Shown here piece by piece: positions 17,347 to 25,488 of a stretch of 64,000 nt of DNA. The position numbers and the translations under genes were made by a program. The notes beneath the pieces are model-generated. The model was not told where the DNA came from. It searched no databases and was given only the letters and a program-made list of their open reading frames with translations. Positions within the stretch are counted from its first letter, which is position 1; every line of letters begins with the position of its first letter. The DNA is taken from NCBI GenBank assembly GCA_965267605.1, contig OZ254088.1:1426001-1490000 (forward strand). Direction: 5' to 3'. This DNA comes from G965267605 sp965267605 (GTDB lineage: Bacteria > Bacteroidota > Bacteroidia > Flavobacteriales_E > Vicingaceae).

Positions 17347-18045
17347 CTATTCCTTGTAATGGTATTGGATCTGGATCTCCTGATCTGAATTGAGATCATC
17401 TTCGTCTTCCTCATCTTCATCCCATTCCCAGACCTTACGCTGTGGCCCTTCCTTTCTGAAAGCTATAGCCAACACCACTCCAATCAGAAAACCAGCCAAA
17501 TGGCCCTCCCAGGACACATTGGGTAGATTGTATTCTGGAATAAACTTGAAAAGTAAACTACCAGTGAAGGTCTGGTGTATCACCAACATCACCAATCCAA
17601 CCGCCATGAGCGGATAATGTCTTCGAATGAAGCCAGACACCAGGAGAAAGCCAAAAATGGCGTAAATCACACCTGAGGCACCTATATGGTTACCATCTCG
17701 TGCGATGATCCATGTAAGTATGGAGGTCAGAAAGTATGCATACCCAAAGACCTTCAATGCGACCGGTCTGTAGAAATAATACATCATTGGACCAACGATA
17801 ATAAGTGCGATACTGTTTGACACCAAATGTGCAGCATCCGCATGTAGCATTCCCGAGGTGAAAACTCCCAACAGGCCTTCCCAATGCCTTGGACGGAGTC
17901 CATATTGAGAAAGCGGAATGTCAAACGTCCATTCAATAAGCTTAACCAACCAAATGAGCACAATGAAAATGATGGTGAAGTAGACTCCTAGCCTCCTTCG
18001 CTTCTTCAATTCCAATTCACTGTCGATAACCACGCTCATATTCAT
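17347..18045 (-). CDS. Rhomboid family intramembrane serine protease with acidic C-terminal tail
   Basis: 232 aa, about six membrane segments. The catalytic pair is Ser124 in GASGVIYAIFG and His182 in EGHLAG. The N-terminal 18 residues are charged (SELELKKRRR) and cytoplasmic, and the C-terminus is strongly acidic (WDEDEEDEDDLNSDQE). It belongs to a different rhomboid branch than the two overlapping ones upstream and is encoded on the other strand, so it did not arise by a recent tandem duplication. An ATG two codons in (MSVVIDS) is an equally good start. A TATAATTG box lies five bases or so before the start on the minus strand. Confidence 0.9.
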   Translation of the reverse strand: MNMSVVIDSELELKKRRRLGVYFTIIFIVLIWLVKLIEWTFDIPLSQYGLRPRHWEGLLGVFTSGMLHADAAHLVSNSIALIIVGPMMYYFYRPVALKVFGYAYFLTSILTWIIARDGNHIGASGVIYAIFGFLLVSGFIRRHYPLMAVGLVMLVIHQTFTGSLLFKFIPEYNLPNVSWEGHLAGFLIGVVLAIAFRKEGPQRKVWEWDEDEEDEDDLNSDQEIQIQYHYKE

Positions 18046-18095
18046 GAAACAATTATATCTTTAATACGTTCTTTCAGTAACCTCTTACGATAAAA

Positions 18096-18302
18096 ATGAC
18101 TGTACTACGCGGATTACTCATCATTGCACTTTGTGTCATCGCTAACGTTACCATGGCGAGTAACGTAGACCAACCACAAGACAATCCTAAAACTGATACA
18201 ACAAAGGTAAATTACACTCTGTTCAATTTCCTTCAGCAGTTTTATGTAAAGTCAGATACCCTGGGATTGAACCCACAGACCCAGCGTAAGAAAGAGGATT
18301 AA
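18096..18302 (+). CDS. Small exported protein of unknown function
   Basis: 68 aa: a signal peptide (MTVLRGLLIIALCVIANVTMAS) quoted here in part as LLIIALCVIANVTMA, then about 46 mostly polar residues with DQPQDNPKTDTTK and a short amphipathic stretch (LFNFLQQFYVKSD). No cysteine remains in the mature part and no family is recognised. It is divergent from the rhomboid gene (50 bases between starts) and its TAA shares the palindrome TTAA (18299-18302) with the stop of the convergent DnaJ-type gene. Confidence 0.6.
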   Translation: MTVLRGLLIIALCVIANVTMASNVDQPQDNPKTDTTKVNYTLFNFLQQFYVKSDTLGLNPQTQRKKED

Positions 18303-19021
18303 TTCATCCCCCTATTTCGTTTAATATTATCGTAGGCCTCCTGCACGGCCTGGAACTTTTCTTTTGCCGCTTTTTGAACTTCTTCACCCAGGTGTGACAC
18401 CTTATCGGGATGGTATTTAACCGCCATTTTACGATATGCCTTCTTGACCTCCTCATCTGAAGCCTCAGGAGAGATCTCAAGAATATCGTAATCCTTGTTC
18501 GTAGCAGTACCGAACATGGCCGCAATACTGTTATAATCAGCCTCTCTTACTCCCAACTCTTTGGCAATGCGTTCTATGATCTTGATCTCCCTGGGATCAA
18601 CATGACTATCCGCCTGGGCAATACCGAAGAGGTAATGCAGCAATTGCAGTCTGGAAGAAGGATCCATATAATGCCTGATCTGCTGGCAAACAGCCGAAAC
18701 ATCAATGTTCTTTTTCAAGATGTCACGTAATACAAGCATTTGCTCCTGGGCCACCGTTGGACCAAATTGTCGCTCGAAAAACGACTTCACGTAATTCAGT
18801 TCTGATTTAAGCACCTTGCCATCAGCCTTCATAATAGCCGCTGACAAAACCAGTAATGAAGCACTGAAATCACCAGGTTGAGTTTGCGGTCTGGCGCCAG
18901 TGGTATACTGCACACGCCCACCGTCAATGAAGGAACCAATACCGAAACCCAGCATTGCACCGATGGGGCCTCCAACGGCCCAGCCCAACGCTCCTCCTAT
19001 CCATTTTGCGAATTTTGCCAT
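18299..19021 (-). CDS. djlA: TerB-like / DnaJ-domain co-chaperone (DjlA type)
   Basis: 240 aa from the ATG at 19021 (MAKFAKWIGGALG); an upstream in-frame ATG at 19042 would add seven residues before the membrane motif. Residues 1-30 are a glycine-rich membrane segment (GGALGWAVGGPIGAMLGFGIG). Residues ~55-150 are a TerB-like helical domain (LLVLSAAIMKADGKVLKSE). Residues ~175-235 are a J domain with the HPDK motif, which stimulates DnaK ATPase. This order is that of DjlA. The J domain sits at the extreme C-terminus. Its stop overlaps the convergent small gene by 4 bases. Confidence 0.88.
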   Translation of the reverse strand: MAKFAKWIGGALGWAVGGPIGAMLGFGIGSFIDGGRVQYTTGARPQTQPGDFSASLLVLSAAIMKADGKVLKSELNYVKSFFERQFGPTVAQEQMLVLRDILKKNIDVSAVCQQIRHYMDPSSRLQLLHYLFGIAQADSHVDPREIKIIERIAKELGVREADYNSIAAMFGTATNKDYDILEISPEASDEEVKKAYRKMAVKYHPDKVSHLGEEVQKAAKEKFQAVQEAYDNIKRNRGMN

Positions 19022-19092
19022 GGTCTGCGAAAATAGAAACAACCGAGCATACCTTTCTGTTTTGACATTTTTTTTGAAAATTTAGAGAGCCT

Positions 19093-19524
19093 ATGTCTGA
19101 CGGGAGTGTTCCAACATACGACATCGTCTATCCGAAGATCAGAAGCGGCAATGAATACTTCTTCACTACCGATAGTGGTGTGGACTATGAAGTGAGATTT
19201 GGTCGGAAGCAGCAGGATATTCTAAGTGCCACCATTGTGTTTGGTGTGCTCAACGATGAGTTTGATGGGGAGGAGTATGCGGTTACCAACAGAGGTGAAG
19301 TGTTCCGTGTAATGTCCACCATCGTGAAGGTCGTTAACATCTATAAGGAGGAACACCCGAATATACATTCGTATGAGTTTACCGGAGAGCCAACTTCAGG
19401 TGAAGAAGAAAATGAACCAACCATACGTTTAAAGATGTATATCAGATACTTAAGCCGAATATTTGACCCTTCCTGGCACATCCACGCTGACGGAAATAAG
19501 GTGGTTGTTTCCAAGCGAAAATAA
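19093..19524 (+). CDS. Conserved small cytoplasmic protein, function unknown
   Basis: 143 aa, no signal peptide or membrane segment. It is an alpha+beta protein with an N-terminal pair of strands (EYFFTTDSGVDYEVRF), a helix (EVFRVMSTIVKVVNIYKEE) and a C-terminal segment with a basic end (VVVSKRK). It resembles small Bacteroidota proteins of the DUF6934 kind in layout, but I am not sure of the family. It is divergent from the DnaJ-type gene, with 71 bases between starts. Confidence 0.7.
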   Translation: MSDGSVPTYDIVYPKIRSGNEYFFTTDSGVDYEVRFGRKQQDILSATIVFGVLNDEFDGEEYAVTNRGEVFRVMSTIVKVVNIYKEEHPNIHSYEFTGEPTSGEEENEPTIRLKMYIRYLSRIFDPSWHIHADGNKVVVSKRK

Positions 19525-19532
19525 GCTCAAAA

Positions 19533-19600
19533 AGCGGTTTACCGGTAATGTGATTTTACCGACCGTTTATTCCTAACAGGTTACCGTTAAAAAGTTTTGG
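19533..19600 (+). other. Leader DNA with repeated TTACCG / CGGTAA ahead of the sigma gene
   Basis: CGGTAA at 19543-19548 pairs with TTACCG at 19556-19561 over a 7-base loop, and a further TTACCG occurs at 19581-19586. The 220 bases between 19525 and 19744 hold no ORF and no full TAnnTTTG box that I could find. The hairpin may end transcription of the preceding gene or be part of the sigma gene's leader. Confidence 0.35.
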
Positions 19601-19744
19601 AGTGTTTTTTAGGCATTTCGTGAAACCCTACACCTATTTAATACGTCTTACAGATGTAACAAAATGGTAGAAATATCGTTTTAAACACGAATCCAAAGTA
19701 AGGTTGGGAGGCCAAAACAACGTGAAACAAACCAAATAGCGCCT

Positions 19745-20608
19745 ATGAGACAACTGAAAATTACTCAACAAATTACTAAAAGAGAAAGTCGCTCCCTCGA
19801 GAAATACCTTCAGGAGGTTTCCAAAGAGGAGATGATCAATGCTGAGCAGGAAGTGGAGCTCGCAGAGAGAATCCAGCAGGGAGATATGGAAGCTCTTAAT
19901 ACTCTTGTACGAGCCAACCTCAGGTTCGTAATTTCTGTAGCAAAACAATACCAGAACACAGGCCTAACATTAGAGGACCTGATTAACGAAGGTAACCTTG
20001 GACTGATTGAAGCCGCCAAGCGTTACGATCACACAAAGGGCTTCAAATTCATTTCGTATGCGGTTTGGTGGATCCGTCAAAGTATCCTCAAGGCAGCTGC
20101 GGATAATTCAAGAACCATTCGACTGCCTCACAACAGACTTGGCGAGATCCAAAAGATCAACAAAGCGAGCCTGGCGTTTGTGCAGAAGAATGAGCGTGAG
20201 CCAACTCCGGATGAGTTGAGCGAGATCACGGAAATGGACCTCAACAAGGTTGAGAACTCCATTAAAATGGCTAAGAAACAAGTGTCTATTGATGCACCTA
20301 TGGCCAATGACGAGGATAACAACTCATTGAGCTCGGTGTTATCAAATGACGATACACCCTCTCCGAATGAGCAATTGCTCAAAGAATCTCTAACAACAGA
20401 CATCGAAAGAAGTCTGACTTACCTGAAAGGCATGGAAGCGGAAGTGATCCGTTTGTTCTACGGCCTTGGCGGCAAGAGCGAAATGACGCTGGAGGAGATT
20501 GGAAACATGTTCGGATTGACGCGTGAAAGGATCAGACAGATCAAGGAGCGTGGCTTGAGGAGACTTAGACGTTTATCTCGAACAAACAATCTGCAAACCT
20601 ATTTGTAG
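19745..20608 (+). CDS. rpoD: Primary sigma factor of RNA polymerase, short Bacteroidota type
   Basis: 287 aa. This is the housekeeping sigma-70 factor in the compact form typical of Bacteroidota, lacking region 1.1 and the non-conserved region. Region 1.2 is at ~17-50 (SLEKYLQEVSKEEM), region 2 at ~56-125 (NLRFVISVAKQYQ, GLIEAAKRYD, FISYAVWWIRQSI), region 3 at ~130-200 and region 4.2 with the -35-binding helix-turn-helix (MTLEEIGNMFGLTRERIRQI) near 245-265. It directs recognition of the TTTG / TAnnTTTG promoters seen through this window. A strong terminator follows at 20630. Confidence 0.96.
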   Translation: MRQLKITQQITKRESRSLEKYLQEVSKEEMINAEQEVELAERIQQGDMEALNTLVRANLRFVISVAKQYQNTGLTLEDLINEGNLGLIEAAKRYDHTKGFKFISYAVWWIRQSILKAAADNSRTIRLPHNRLGEIQKINKASLAFVQKNEREPTPDELSEITEMDLNKVENSIKMAKKQVSIDAPMANDEDNNSLSSVLSNDDTPSPNEQLLKESLTTDIERSLTYLKGMEAEVIRLFYGLGGKSEMTLEEIGNMFGLTRERIRQIKERGLRRLRRLSRTNNLQTYL

Positions 20609-20629
20609 ATTATTAAGTTGATACTTTCG

Positions 20630-20660
20630 AATCCCCTCAGATGTCTGAGGGGATTTTTTA
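20630..20660 (+). terminator. Intrinsic terminator after rpoD
   Basis: ATCCCCTCAGA at 20631-20641 pairs perfectly with TCTGAGGGGAT at 20644-20654, followed directly by a T-run (TTTTTTA). It starts 22 bases after the rpoD stop and ends 13 bases before the next gene's promoter box. Confidence 0.9.
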
Positions 20661-20672
20661 TGATCCAAAGGT

Positions 20673-20680
20673 TATTTTTG
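20673..20680 (+). promoter_or_regulatory. Promoter -7 box of the DUF5916 gene
   Basis: TATTTTTG is a full TAnnTTTG match that ends 5 bases before the ATG at 20686. It lies immediately after the rpoD terminator, so the downstream gene has its own promoter and probably a leaderless or nearly leaderless mRNA. Confidence 0.55.
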
Positions 20681-20685
20681 CGCTC

Positions 20686-22917
20686 ATGCGTTTGATCCTG
20701 CCACTTCTTTTGTTCCTCACCTCTACTCTTGTATTGGCACAAGATCCGCCACAGGTAAAGATTGCGCGTTCTTCTGCCAAGATCGATGTAGACGGTGTAT
20801 TGGATGAACCTGCGTGGCAATCCGCAGACGTTGCACAGGATTTCATGCAATCCAAGCCCTACGATACGTCTGCCGCCCTAACTAAAACAGTAATTCGACT
20901 TACTTACGACAATCAGTACCTCTACATTGCTGCAGAGTGCTACAAGTCATTTCCAAACCGCGAATATGTGGTTACATCGCTCAAACGAGACTTCTCCTTT
21001 CCTAGAAATGATGCATTGCAAATCATTATCGATCCCTTTGGTGATAAAACCAACGGTTTCAGCTTTGGCGTGCATGCACTGGGCGCACAACGAGAGGGAA
21101 CGCTAAGTAATGGTGGTTCCTTTGGAGTAACTACCAGCTGGGACAATAAGTGGTACTCGAAAGTTAAGCAGTATCCGGACAAATGGGTTGTGGAGGTTGC
21201 CATTCCGTTCAAATCCATTCGCTTCAAGGATGGAAGTACCAAATGGAGTATCAACTTCTGCCGAAACGATGTGAAACGCAATGAAATGAGTGCTTGGTCC
21301 AGAGTGCCAAGAAACCTAAACATTGCGTCCCTGGCGTTTTGTGGTGACCTATTGTGGGATGAGCCAGTAAAGAAGACAGGAACCAATGTTTCTCTTATCC
21401 CTTACCTGGCAGGCTCAGTAGGTGAAGATTTCACAGACACTTTAGGCACTCAAACCGATGCAAGTGCGGGACTGGATGCCAAAATTGCTATTACCTCTTC
21501 GTTGAATCTGGACCTGACCATTAACCCGGATTTCTCTCAGGTTGAGGTAGACAGACAGGTAACCAACCTAAGCCGTTTCAGCATCTTCTTCCCGGAAAGG
21601 AGGCCCTTTTTCCTGGAGAACGAAGATCTGTTTGGGTTCCTTGGGTTTAGCAGGATACGGCCGTTCTTTTCCAGGAAGATTGGTATTGGTTTCAATAGTA
21701 CAACTGGTATCAATGAACCCCTTCCCATACTTGGAGGAGCAAGGTTGAGTGGCAAACTGAACAAGGACTGGCGGCTGGGTGTGCTGAATGTAACTACCCC
21801 AAGAGATCAGGATTTCAATCAACCGGCACAAAACTATGGGATGGCGATCGTGCAACGTCAGGTAGGCGCAGCCTCCAATATCAGCGCCTTTGTTGTAAAC
21901 AGACAGGCCTTAGGCACGGACAGCACCTCAGATGTATTTGTTCACCCTTCGAACTTCAACCGTGTGGTTGGCGCTGACTTTAAATTTGCCTCTGCCGATA
22001 ACAAGCATCGAGGGATTCTGTTCTATCACCATTCCCTGGGAAGTACCAATCCGGGAAGACAAGGCGCTACTGCCGGCTTCTACATGTACAACACCCAGAA
22101 CTGGCGGGCCGTATGGAACCACGAATACATTGGGCGTAACTACCAGGCTGATGTAGGATTCATCCTTAGGACCGGAGTATACCGACTGGAGCCTAGTTTG
22201 AGTAGAACCTGGTACCCGAAAACTGACAAAGTAATTACCCGTCAGGTGTCCGTTTACAATGACTCCTACTTCGCTGATTCGTTGACATGGATTGATGGAG
22301 AAACAAGGATATCCTACGATCAAACGCAGGGCAATACAGCCAATTGGTGGTTTAACTATAGAGAGATCTACACCTTGCTGCGCTTCAATTTCGACCCCTC
22401 TGGTTCTGGCGGTATAGCGTTACCAGCTGGTACGGGCTACAACTACAGGAGTATCGATGGTGGTTATAGCTCAGATCCGCGTAAGAGGCTCACGTGGTAC
22501 GCTGCAGCAAGAGCGGGAACTTATTTCAATGGGGAGCGCTACAAGGTGGAAGGTAGTATTGGATACCGTGCCCAGCCATGGGGGATTTTTAGCATGAGTT
22601 TTGAGCAGAATGAAATCATGTTGCCAGACAGCTTCTCGGATGCGAGCTGGACACTCTTCGGGCCGCGGGTGGAGCTCAGTCTAACCAAGAGTCTTTTCTT
22701 CAACCTGTTCACACAATTCAATGCCCAGGCCAGCAACATGAACATCAACTCGCGTTTGCAGTGGCGATTTGCCCCGATGTCTGATCTGTTTATCGTTTAC
22801 ACCGATAATTATCTGGCGGAATCTAATCTGACAGATGTTGACGACCTGCACTTCAGGATATTGGGCAAGAAGAACCGCACCCTTGTATTGAAGTTCGTGT
22901 ATTGGTTCAGTGTGTAG
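20686..22917 (+). CDS. DUF5916 outer-membrane protein with CBM9-like N-terminal domain
   Basis: 743 aa from the ATG at 20686, which opens a signal peptide (MRLILPLLLFLTSTLVLAQ). An upstream in-frame ATG at 20641 lies inside the rpoD terminator and is rejected. Residues ~25-230 have the family 9 carbohydrate-binding-like pattern (IDVDGVLDEPAWQSAD, LYIAAECY, SFGVHALGAQREG). Residues ~240-743 are DUF5916: many amphipathic strands, FFPERRPFFLEN near 310 and a terminal strand ending in aromatic FVYWFSV, as in an outer-membrane beta barrel. The function of this common Bacteroidota family is not established; a role in carbohydrate handling is inferred only from the N-terminal domain. Confidence 0.9.
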   Translation: MRLILPLLLFLTSTLVLAQDPPQVKIARSSAKIDVDGVLDEPAWQSADVAQDFMQSKPYDTSAALTKTVIRLTYDNQYLYIAAECYKSFPNREYVVTSLKRDFSFPRNDALQIIIDPFGDKTNGFSFGVHALGAQREGTLSNGGSFGVTTSWDNKWYSKVKQYPDKWVVEVAIPFKSIRFKDGSTKWSINFCRNDVKRNEMSAWSRVPRNLNIASLAFCGDLLWDEPVKKTGTNVSLIPYLAGSVGEDFTDTLGTQTDASAGLDAKIAITSSLNLDLTINPDFSQVEVDRQVTNLSRFSIFFPERRPFFLENEDLFGFLGFSRIRPFFSRKIGIGFNSTTGINEPLPILGGARLSGKLNKDWRLGVLNVTTPRDQDFNQPAQNYGMAIVQRQVGAASNISAFVVNRQALGTDSTSDVFVHPSNFNRVVGADFKFASADNKHRGILFYHHSLGSTNPGRQGATAGFYMYNTQNWRAVWNHEYIGRNYQADVGFILRTGVYRLEPSLSRTWYPKTDKVITRQVSVYNDSYFADSLTWIDGETRISYDQTQGNTANWWFNYREIYTLLRFNFDPSGSGGIALPAGTGYNYRSIDGGYSSDPRKRLTWYAAARAGTYFNGERYKVEGSIGYRAQPWGIFSMSFEQNEIMLPDSFSDASWTLFGPRVELSLTKSLFFNLFTQFNAQASNMNINSRLQWRFAPMSDLFIVYTDNYLAESNLTDVDDLHFRILGKKNRTLVLKFVYWFSV

Positions 22918-23667
22918 CTACCAACTACCTCCAGCACCTCCTCCTCCAAAGGAACCACCACCGAAACCACCGAAGTCTGAAGGAGTGCTATCTATTCCAC
23001 CACCTGCGTAATAACCAATACCAGTGTAATAGTAAGTACTAGACCTTCCAATGATAGGTAAGCCGGTGAAGAGCAACTTCAATAGCAACACATTTCGATT
23101 GAAGCCTCCCAGGTTCCCTTTCTTCATTGCGCTATCAAACAGTTCCAGAAGGGTTGCATAGAACCTCAACCCGCGGATGTACAGCAACATAAACAAGGCA
23201 GCCACCAGGACAAAGGTGAAAACGAACCCGATAGGAGAAATCACCAACATGAGTAGTGAAGTCAACAGGAATCCTAAACCAAAGAATGCTCCGCAATAGA
23301 CCACCTGAAATCTGAACGGTGGACTCAGGGCTTTAAATTTTTGAGAAAAGCCTGTGAAGTGCTTTGCTGTTACGTAGATGCGAACCATTCCCGGCTCAAT
23401 CAAATTTTCGTAATAGCTAAACTTGCGTCTGGTCTTTTTTGCATTGATCTGATAGCGATCAAGGATTCGATTGGCCTTGGGCAGTCGCCTCCCGACAAAC
23501 TTCTGGAGATTGATTAATCGTTTTCTGCAATGCTCGTAGGTGTAATCCTCATGGACAAAGATCAGGTCCTCTTCAGTTGGTGCGCTATGCTTGAAATACC
23601 GTGCTGTATAAATAACTCCGTAGAGCCATATGGCAATTGGAGTAACTATCAGAAGCAACAATATCAC
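22918..23667 (-). CDS. Membrane protein with Gly-rich GGGGAGGSW tail
   Basis: 249 aa from a GTG at 23667. It has an N-terminal membrane segment (LLLLIVTPIAIWLYGVIY), a basic cytoplasmic region (residues ~45-115) and two close membrane segments at ~125-175. The end is Gly-rich and reads FGGGSFGGGGAGGSW, nearly the same as the end of the upstream TPM protein. I do not recognise the middle part; such tails are known in TPM/DUF2207 envelope proteins. The start overlaps the TPM stop (GTGA) and the stop abuts the convergent DUF5916 stop with no base between. Confidence 0.75.
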   Translation of the reverse strand: MILLLLIVTPIAIWLYGVIYTARYFKHSAPTEEDLIFVHEDYTYEHCRKRLINLQKFVGRRLPKANRILDRYQINAKKTRRKFSYYENLIEPGMVRIYVTAKHFTGFSQKFKALSPPFRFQVVYCGAFFGLGFLLTSLLMLVISPIGFVFTFVLVAALFMLLYIRGLRFYATLLELFDSAMKKGNLGGFNRNVLLLKLLFTGLPIIGRSSTYYYTGIGYYAGGGIDSTPSDFGGFGGGSFGGGGAGGSW

Positions 23668-24482
23668 CAGCTACCTCCTGCTCCACCACCTCCAAAGGAT
23701 CCACCGCCAAAACCACCGAAGCCGCCACCACCGCCAAAGCTTCCTCCTCCGCCAGAGAAGTTATCCCAGCCACCACCGTGTCTGCGGTTGGTTGAATTGA
23801 GAATAGCCCATGCCGCCCAGAATCCTACATTGTTGGCTGATGCGTAGTTCCTTGCACGCGCAAACCGACTGATAAAGAAGAACATGAGAATCAGAAATAT
23901 CACCCCGCCACCAATGAATTTCTCCCTGTGTTTTCTGCGCCCAATTTTCTTACCGTACTCCGTTGAAGTATATTCCTTGGAGGTAATCTCCATGATCGTT
24001 GTCACAGCATTGTTAATACCTTCACCGATCGCTCCATCCTTGAATTGAGGGATCATCTCATTCTCTACGATCAATTTACAGGTGGCGTCCGGAAGCACGC
24101 CTTCCACTCCATAACCCGTGGCAATAAAAGTGTGTCGCTCTCCTTTCCCTCCGGTGGGCTTTACCATAATCACCACACCATTATCAAACTCCTCTTGACC
24201 AACGCCCCACCGCTCGCCAATCTCGTAGGTAAACTGCGCTGGATCCATACCACATAAGGATGGAACGGTTACAACCATAATTTGCACAGAGTGGTCCATA
24301 TCGAACCGAACCAACTTTTGGTGAAGGTTACTTTCCTGACTCTGATCAAGTACATTGGCCTTATCTAGCACCAAAAGATCTGGTCGTTCAGGAAAACAGT
24401 CATCCTGTGCTGACATTGGAATAAATGCCAGCAAAGCCAAAAAGATCGTCAGTATCCTAATCACCAAACGAGATCTCATCAC
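23664..24482 (-). CDS. TPM-domain (DUF477) membrane protein, YgcG type
   Basis: 272 aa. Signal peptide in residues 1-25 (IFLALLAFIPMSAQ). The TPM domain follows (~35-180) with conserved phrases VQIMVVTVPSL, GVGQEEFDNGVVIMV and IATGYGVEGVLPD. One membrane segment lies at ~190-210 (GGGVIFLILMFFFISRF), and a Gly/Phe-rich tail ends in GGGGAGGSW. TPM (TLP18.3/Psb32/MOLO-1) proteins are envelope or photosystem-repair factors of uncertain biochemical activity; some show phosphatase activity. It lies with a second TPM gene and lemA, a pairing widely conserved in bacteria. Confidence 0.9.
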   Translation of the reverse strand: MMRSRLVIRILTIFLALLAFIPMSAQDDCFPERPDLLVLDKANVLDQSQESNLHQKLVRFDMDHSVQIMVVTVPSLCGMDPAQFTYEIGERWGVGQEEFDNGVVIMVKPTGGKGERHTFIATGYGVEGVLPDATCKLIVENEMIPQFKDGAIGEGINNAVTTIMEITSKEYTSTEYGKKIGRRKHREKFIGGGVIFLILMFFFISRFARARNYASANNVGFWAAWAILNSTNRRHGGGWDNFSGGGGSFGGGGGFGGFGGGSFGGGGAGGSW

Positions 24483-24891
24483 TCAGTTCATTTACGTCAT
24501 CATCCTGATAAGGAAAGTGCTCTTTCAGTTGATGTCCAGCCTTCACGATCCCTCCGCAGAGTCCATCAGCATAATTACCGGCCTTGAAAGCTGCCACCAT
24601 ATCATCACGGATCTCATCCCAAAAACCTGAAGGCACCACCTGGTTGATACCTGCATCACCCAGAATTGCTAAATGATGATCGTCTATGGCGAGATAAAAC
24701 AATACGCCATTGCGAAGCTCCGTCTTGTGCATACCCAGTGTTTCAAAGACAAATGCTGCCCTGTCCAACACCTCTTCCTTGCACTTGCGTTCAATATGCA
24801 CGCGTATTTCTCCAGAAGTGTGAGACTCCGCCTCCTTGATCGAATCGGTGATTCGTTTCTTCTCTTCTGCTGTAAATAGATCTGCAGCCAT
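24457..24891 (-). CDS. TPM-domain protein without membrane anchor
   Basis: 144 aa from the ATG at 24891, one base after the lemA stop; an upstream TTG at 24903 lies inside lemA. The product is a single TPM domain (IKEAESHTSGEIRVHIE, LRNGVLFYLAIDDHHLAILGDAGI quoted in part, ADGLCGGIVKAG) with no signal peptide or membrane segment, so it should be cytoplasmic. It overlaps the next TPM gene by 26 bases. It pairs with the anchored TPM protein and LemA; the trio probably works at the membrane, but the mechanism is unknown. Confidence 0.88.
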   Translation of the reverse strand: MAADLFTAEEKKRITDSIKEAESHTSGEIRVHIERKCKEEVLDRAAFVFETLGMHKTELRNGVLFYLAIDDHHLAILGDAGINQVVPSGFWDEIRDDMVAAFKAGNYADGLCGGIVKAGHQLKEHFPYQDDDVNELSDEISFGD

Positions 24892-24892
24892 C

Positions 24893-25483
24893 CTAAAACT
24901 CAACAGTAGGTGCTTCTTCAGCTCCTTCGGTTATTGCTTCAAAATACGCTCGCTTCTCAAAGCCAAACACATTGGCCCATACATTCTTGGGAAACTTGCG
25001 GATATATGAATTGTAATCCTTGGAAACGTTATTGAACTTCTGTCGCTCTACTGTAATCCTATTTTCCGTGCCCTCCAACTGTGATTGAAGCTGCAAGAAG
25101 TTCTGATTAGCTTTCAAATCCGGATAACGCTCTACAACAACCATTAACCTTGAAAGTGCGGATGAAAGGCCATCTTGTGCCTTCTGGAACTTCTGCAACG
25201 CTGCTGCATCCAGGTTGTCAATATCAATGGTTGTACTGGTAGCTTTAGCTCTGGCATTCACCACGCCTTCAAGCGTTTCTTTTTCGTGTGACGCATAGCC
25301 CTTTACGGTTGCCACCAGGTTAGGGATCAGGTCGGCACGTCTTTGGTATACATTTTCCACTTGGGCCCATTGACTGGAAACCGTCTCATCTTTATCTACC
25401 ATGCTGTTGTAAGAGGTGCAAGCACTACCGCCCGTGATTACCAGCAATAGAACGATCGCCAGCGGAAATATCCATTTCTTCAT
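24893..25483 (-). CDS. lemA: LemA family protein
   Basis: 196 aa. The N-terminal segment (WIFPLAIVLLLVITGGSAC) is a membrane anchor or lipoprotein signal with Cys22 as a possible lipid site. The rest is the LemA four-helix coiled coil with signature phrases YQRRADLIPNLVATVKGYASHE (quoted in part as RRADLIPNLVATVKGY), LSRLMVVVERYPDLKAN and ENRITVERQKFN. LemA proteins are widespread envelope proteins of unclear role, often next to TPM genes as here. It follows htpG by 5 bases. Confidence 0.93.
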   Translation of the reverse strand: MKKWIFPLAIVLLLVITGGSACTSYNSMVDKDETVSSQWAQVENVYQRRADLIPNLVATVKGYASHEKETLEGVVNARAKATSTTIDIDNLDAAALQKFQKAQDGLSSALSRLMVVVERYPDLKANQNFLQLQSQLEGTENRITVERQKFNNVSKDYNSYIRKFPKNVWANVFGFEKRAYFEAITEGAEEAPTVEF

Positions 25484-25488
25484 TTGAT

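Noticed and set aside
20641..20685. Upstream ATG start for the DUF5916 gene
   Set aside because: It lies inside the rpoD terminator and upstream of the gene's own promoter box, and the added residues precede a normal signal peptide.
23530..23847. Plus-strand ORF with a long proline/lysine-rich run
   Set aside because: It is the antisense of the Gly-rich tail of the TPM protein gene; glycine codons read backwards give proline.
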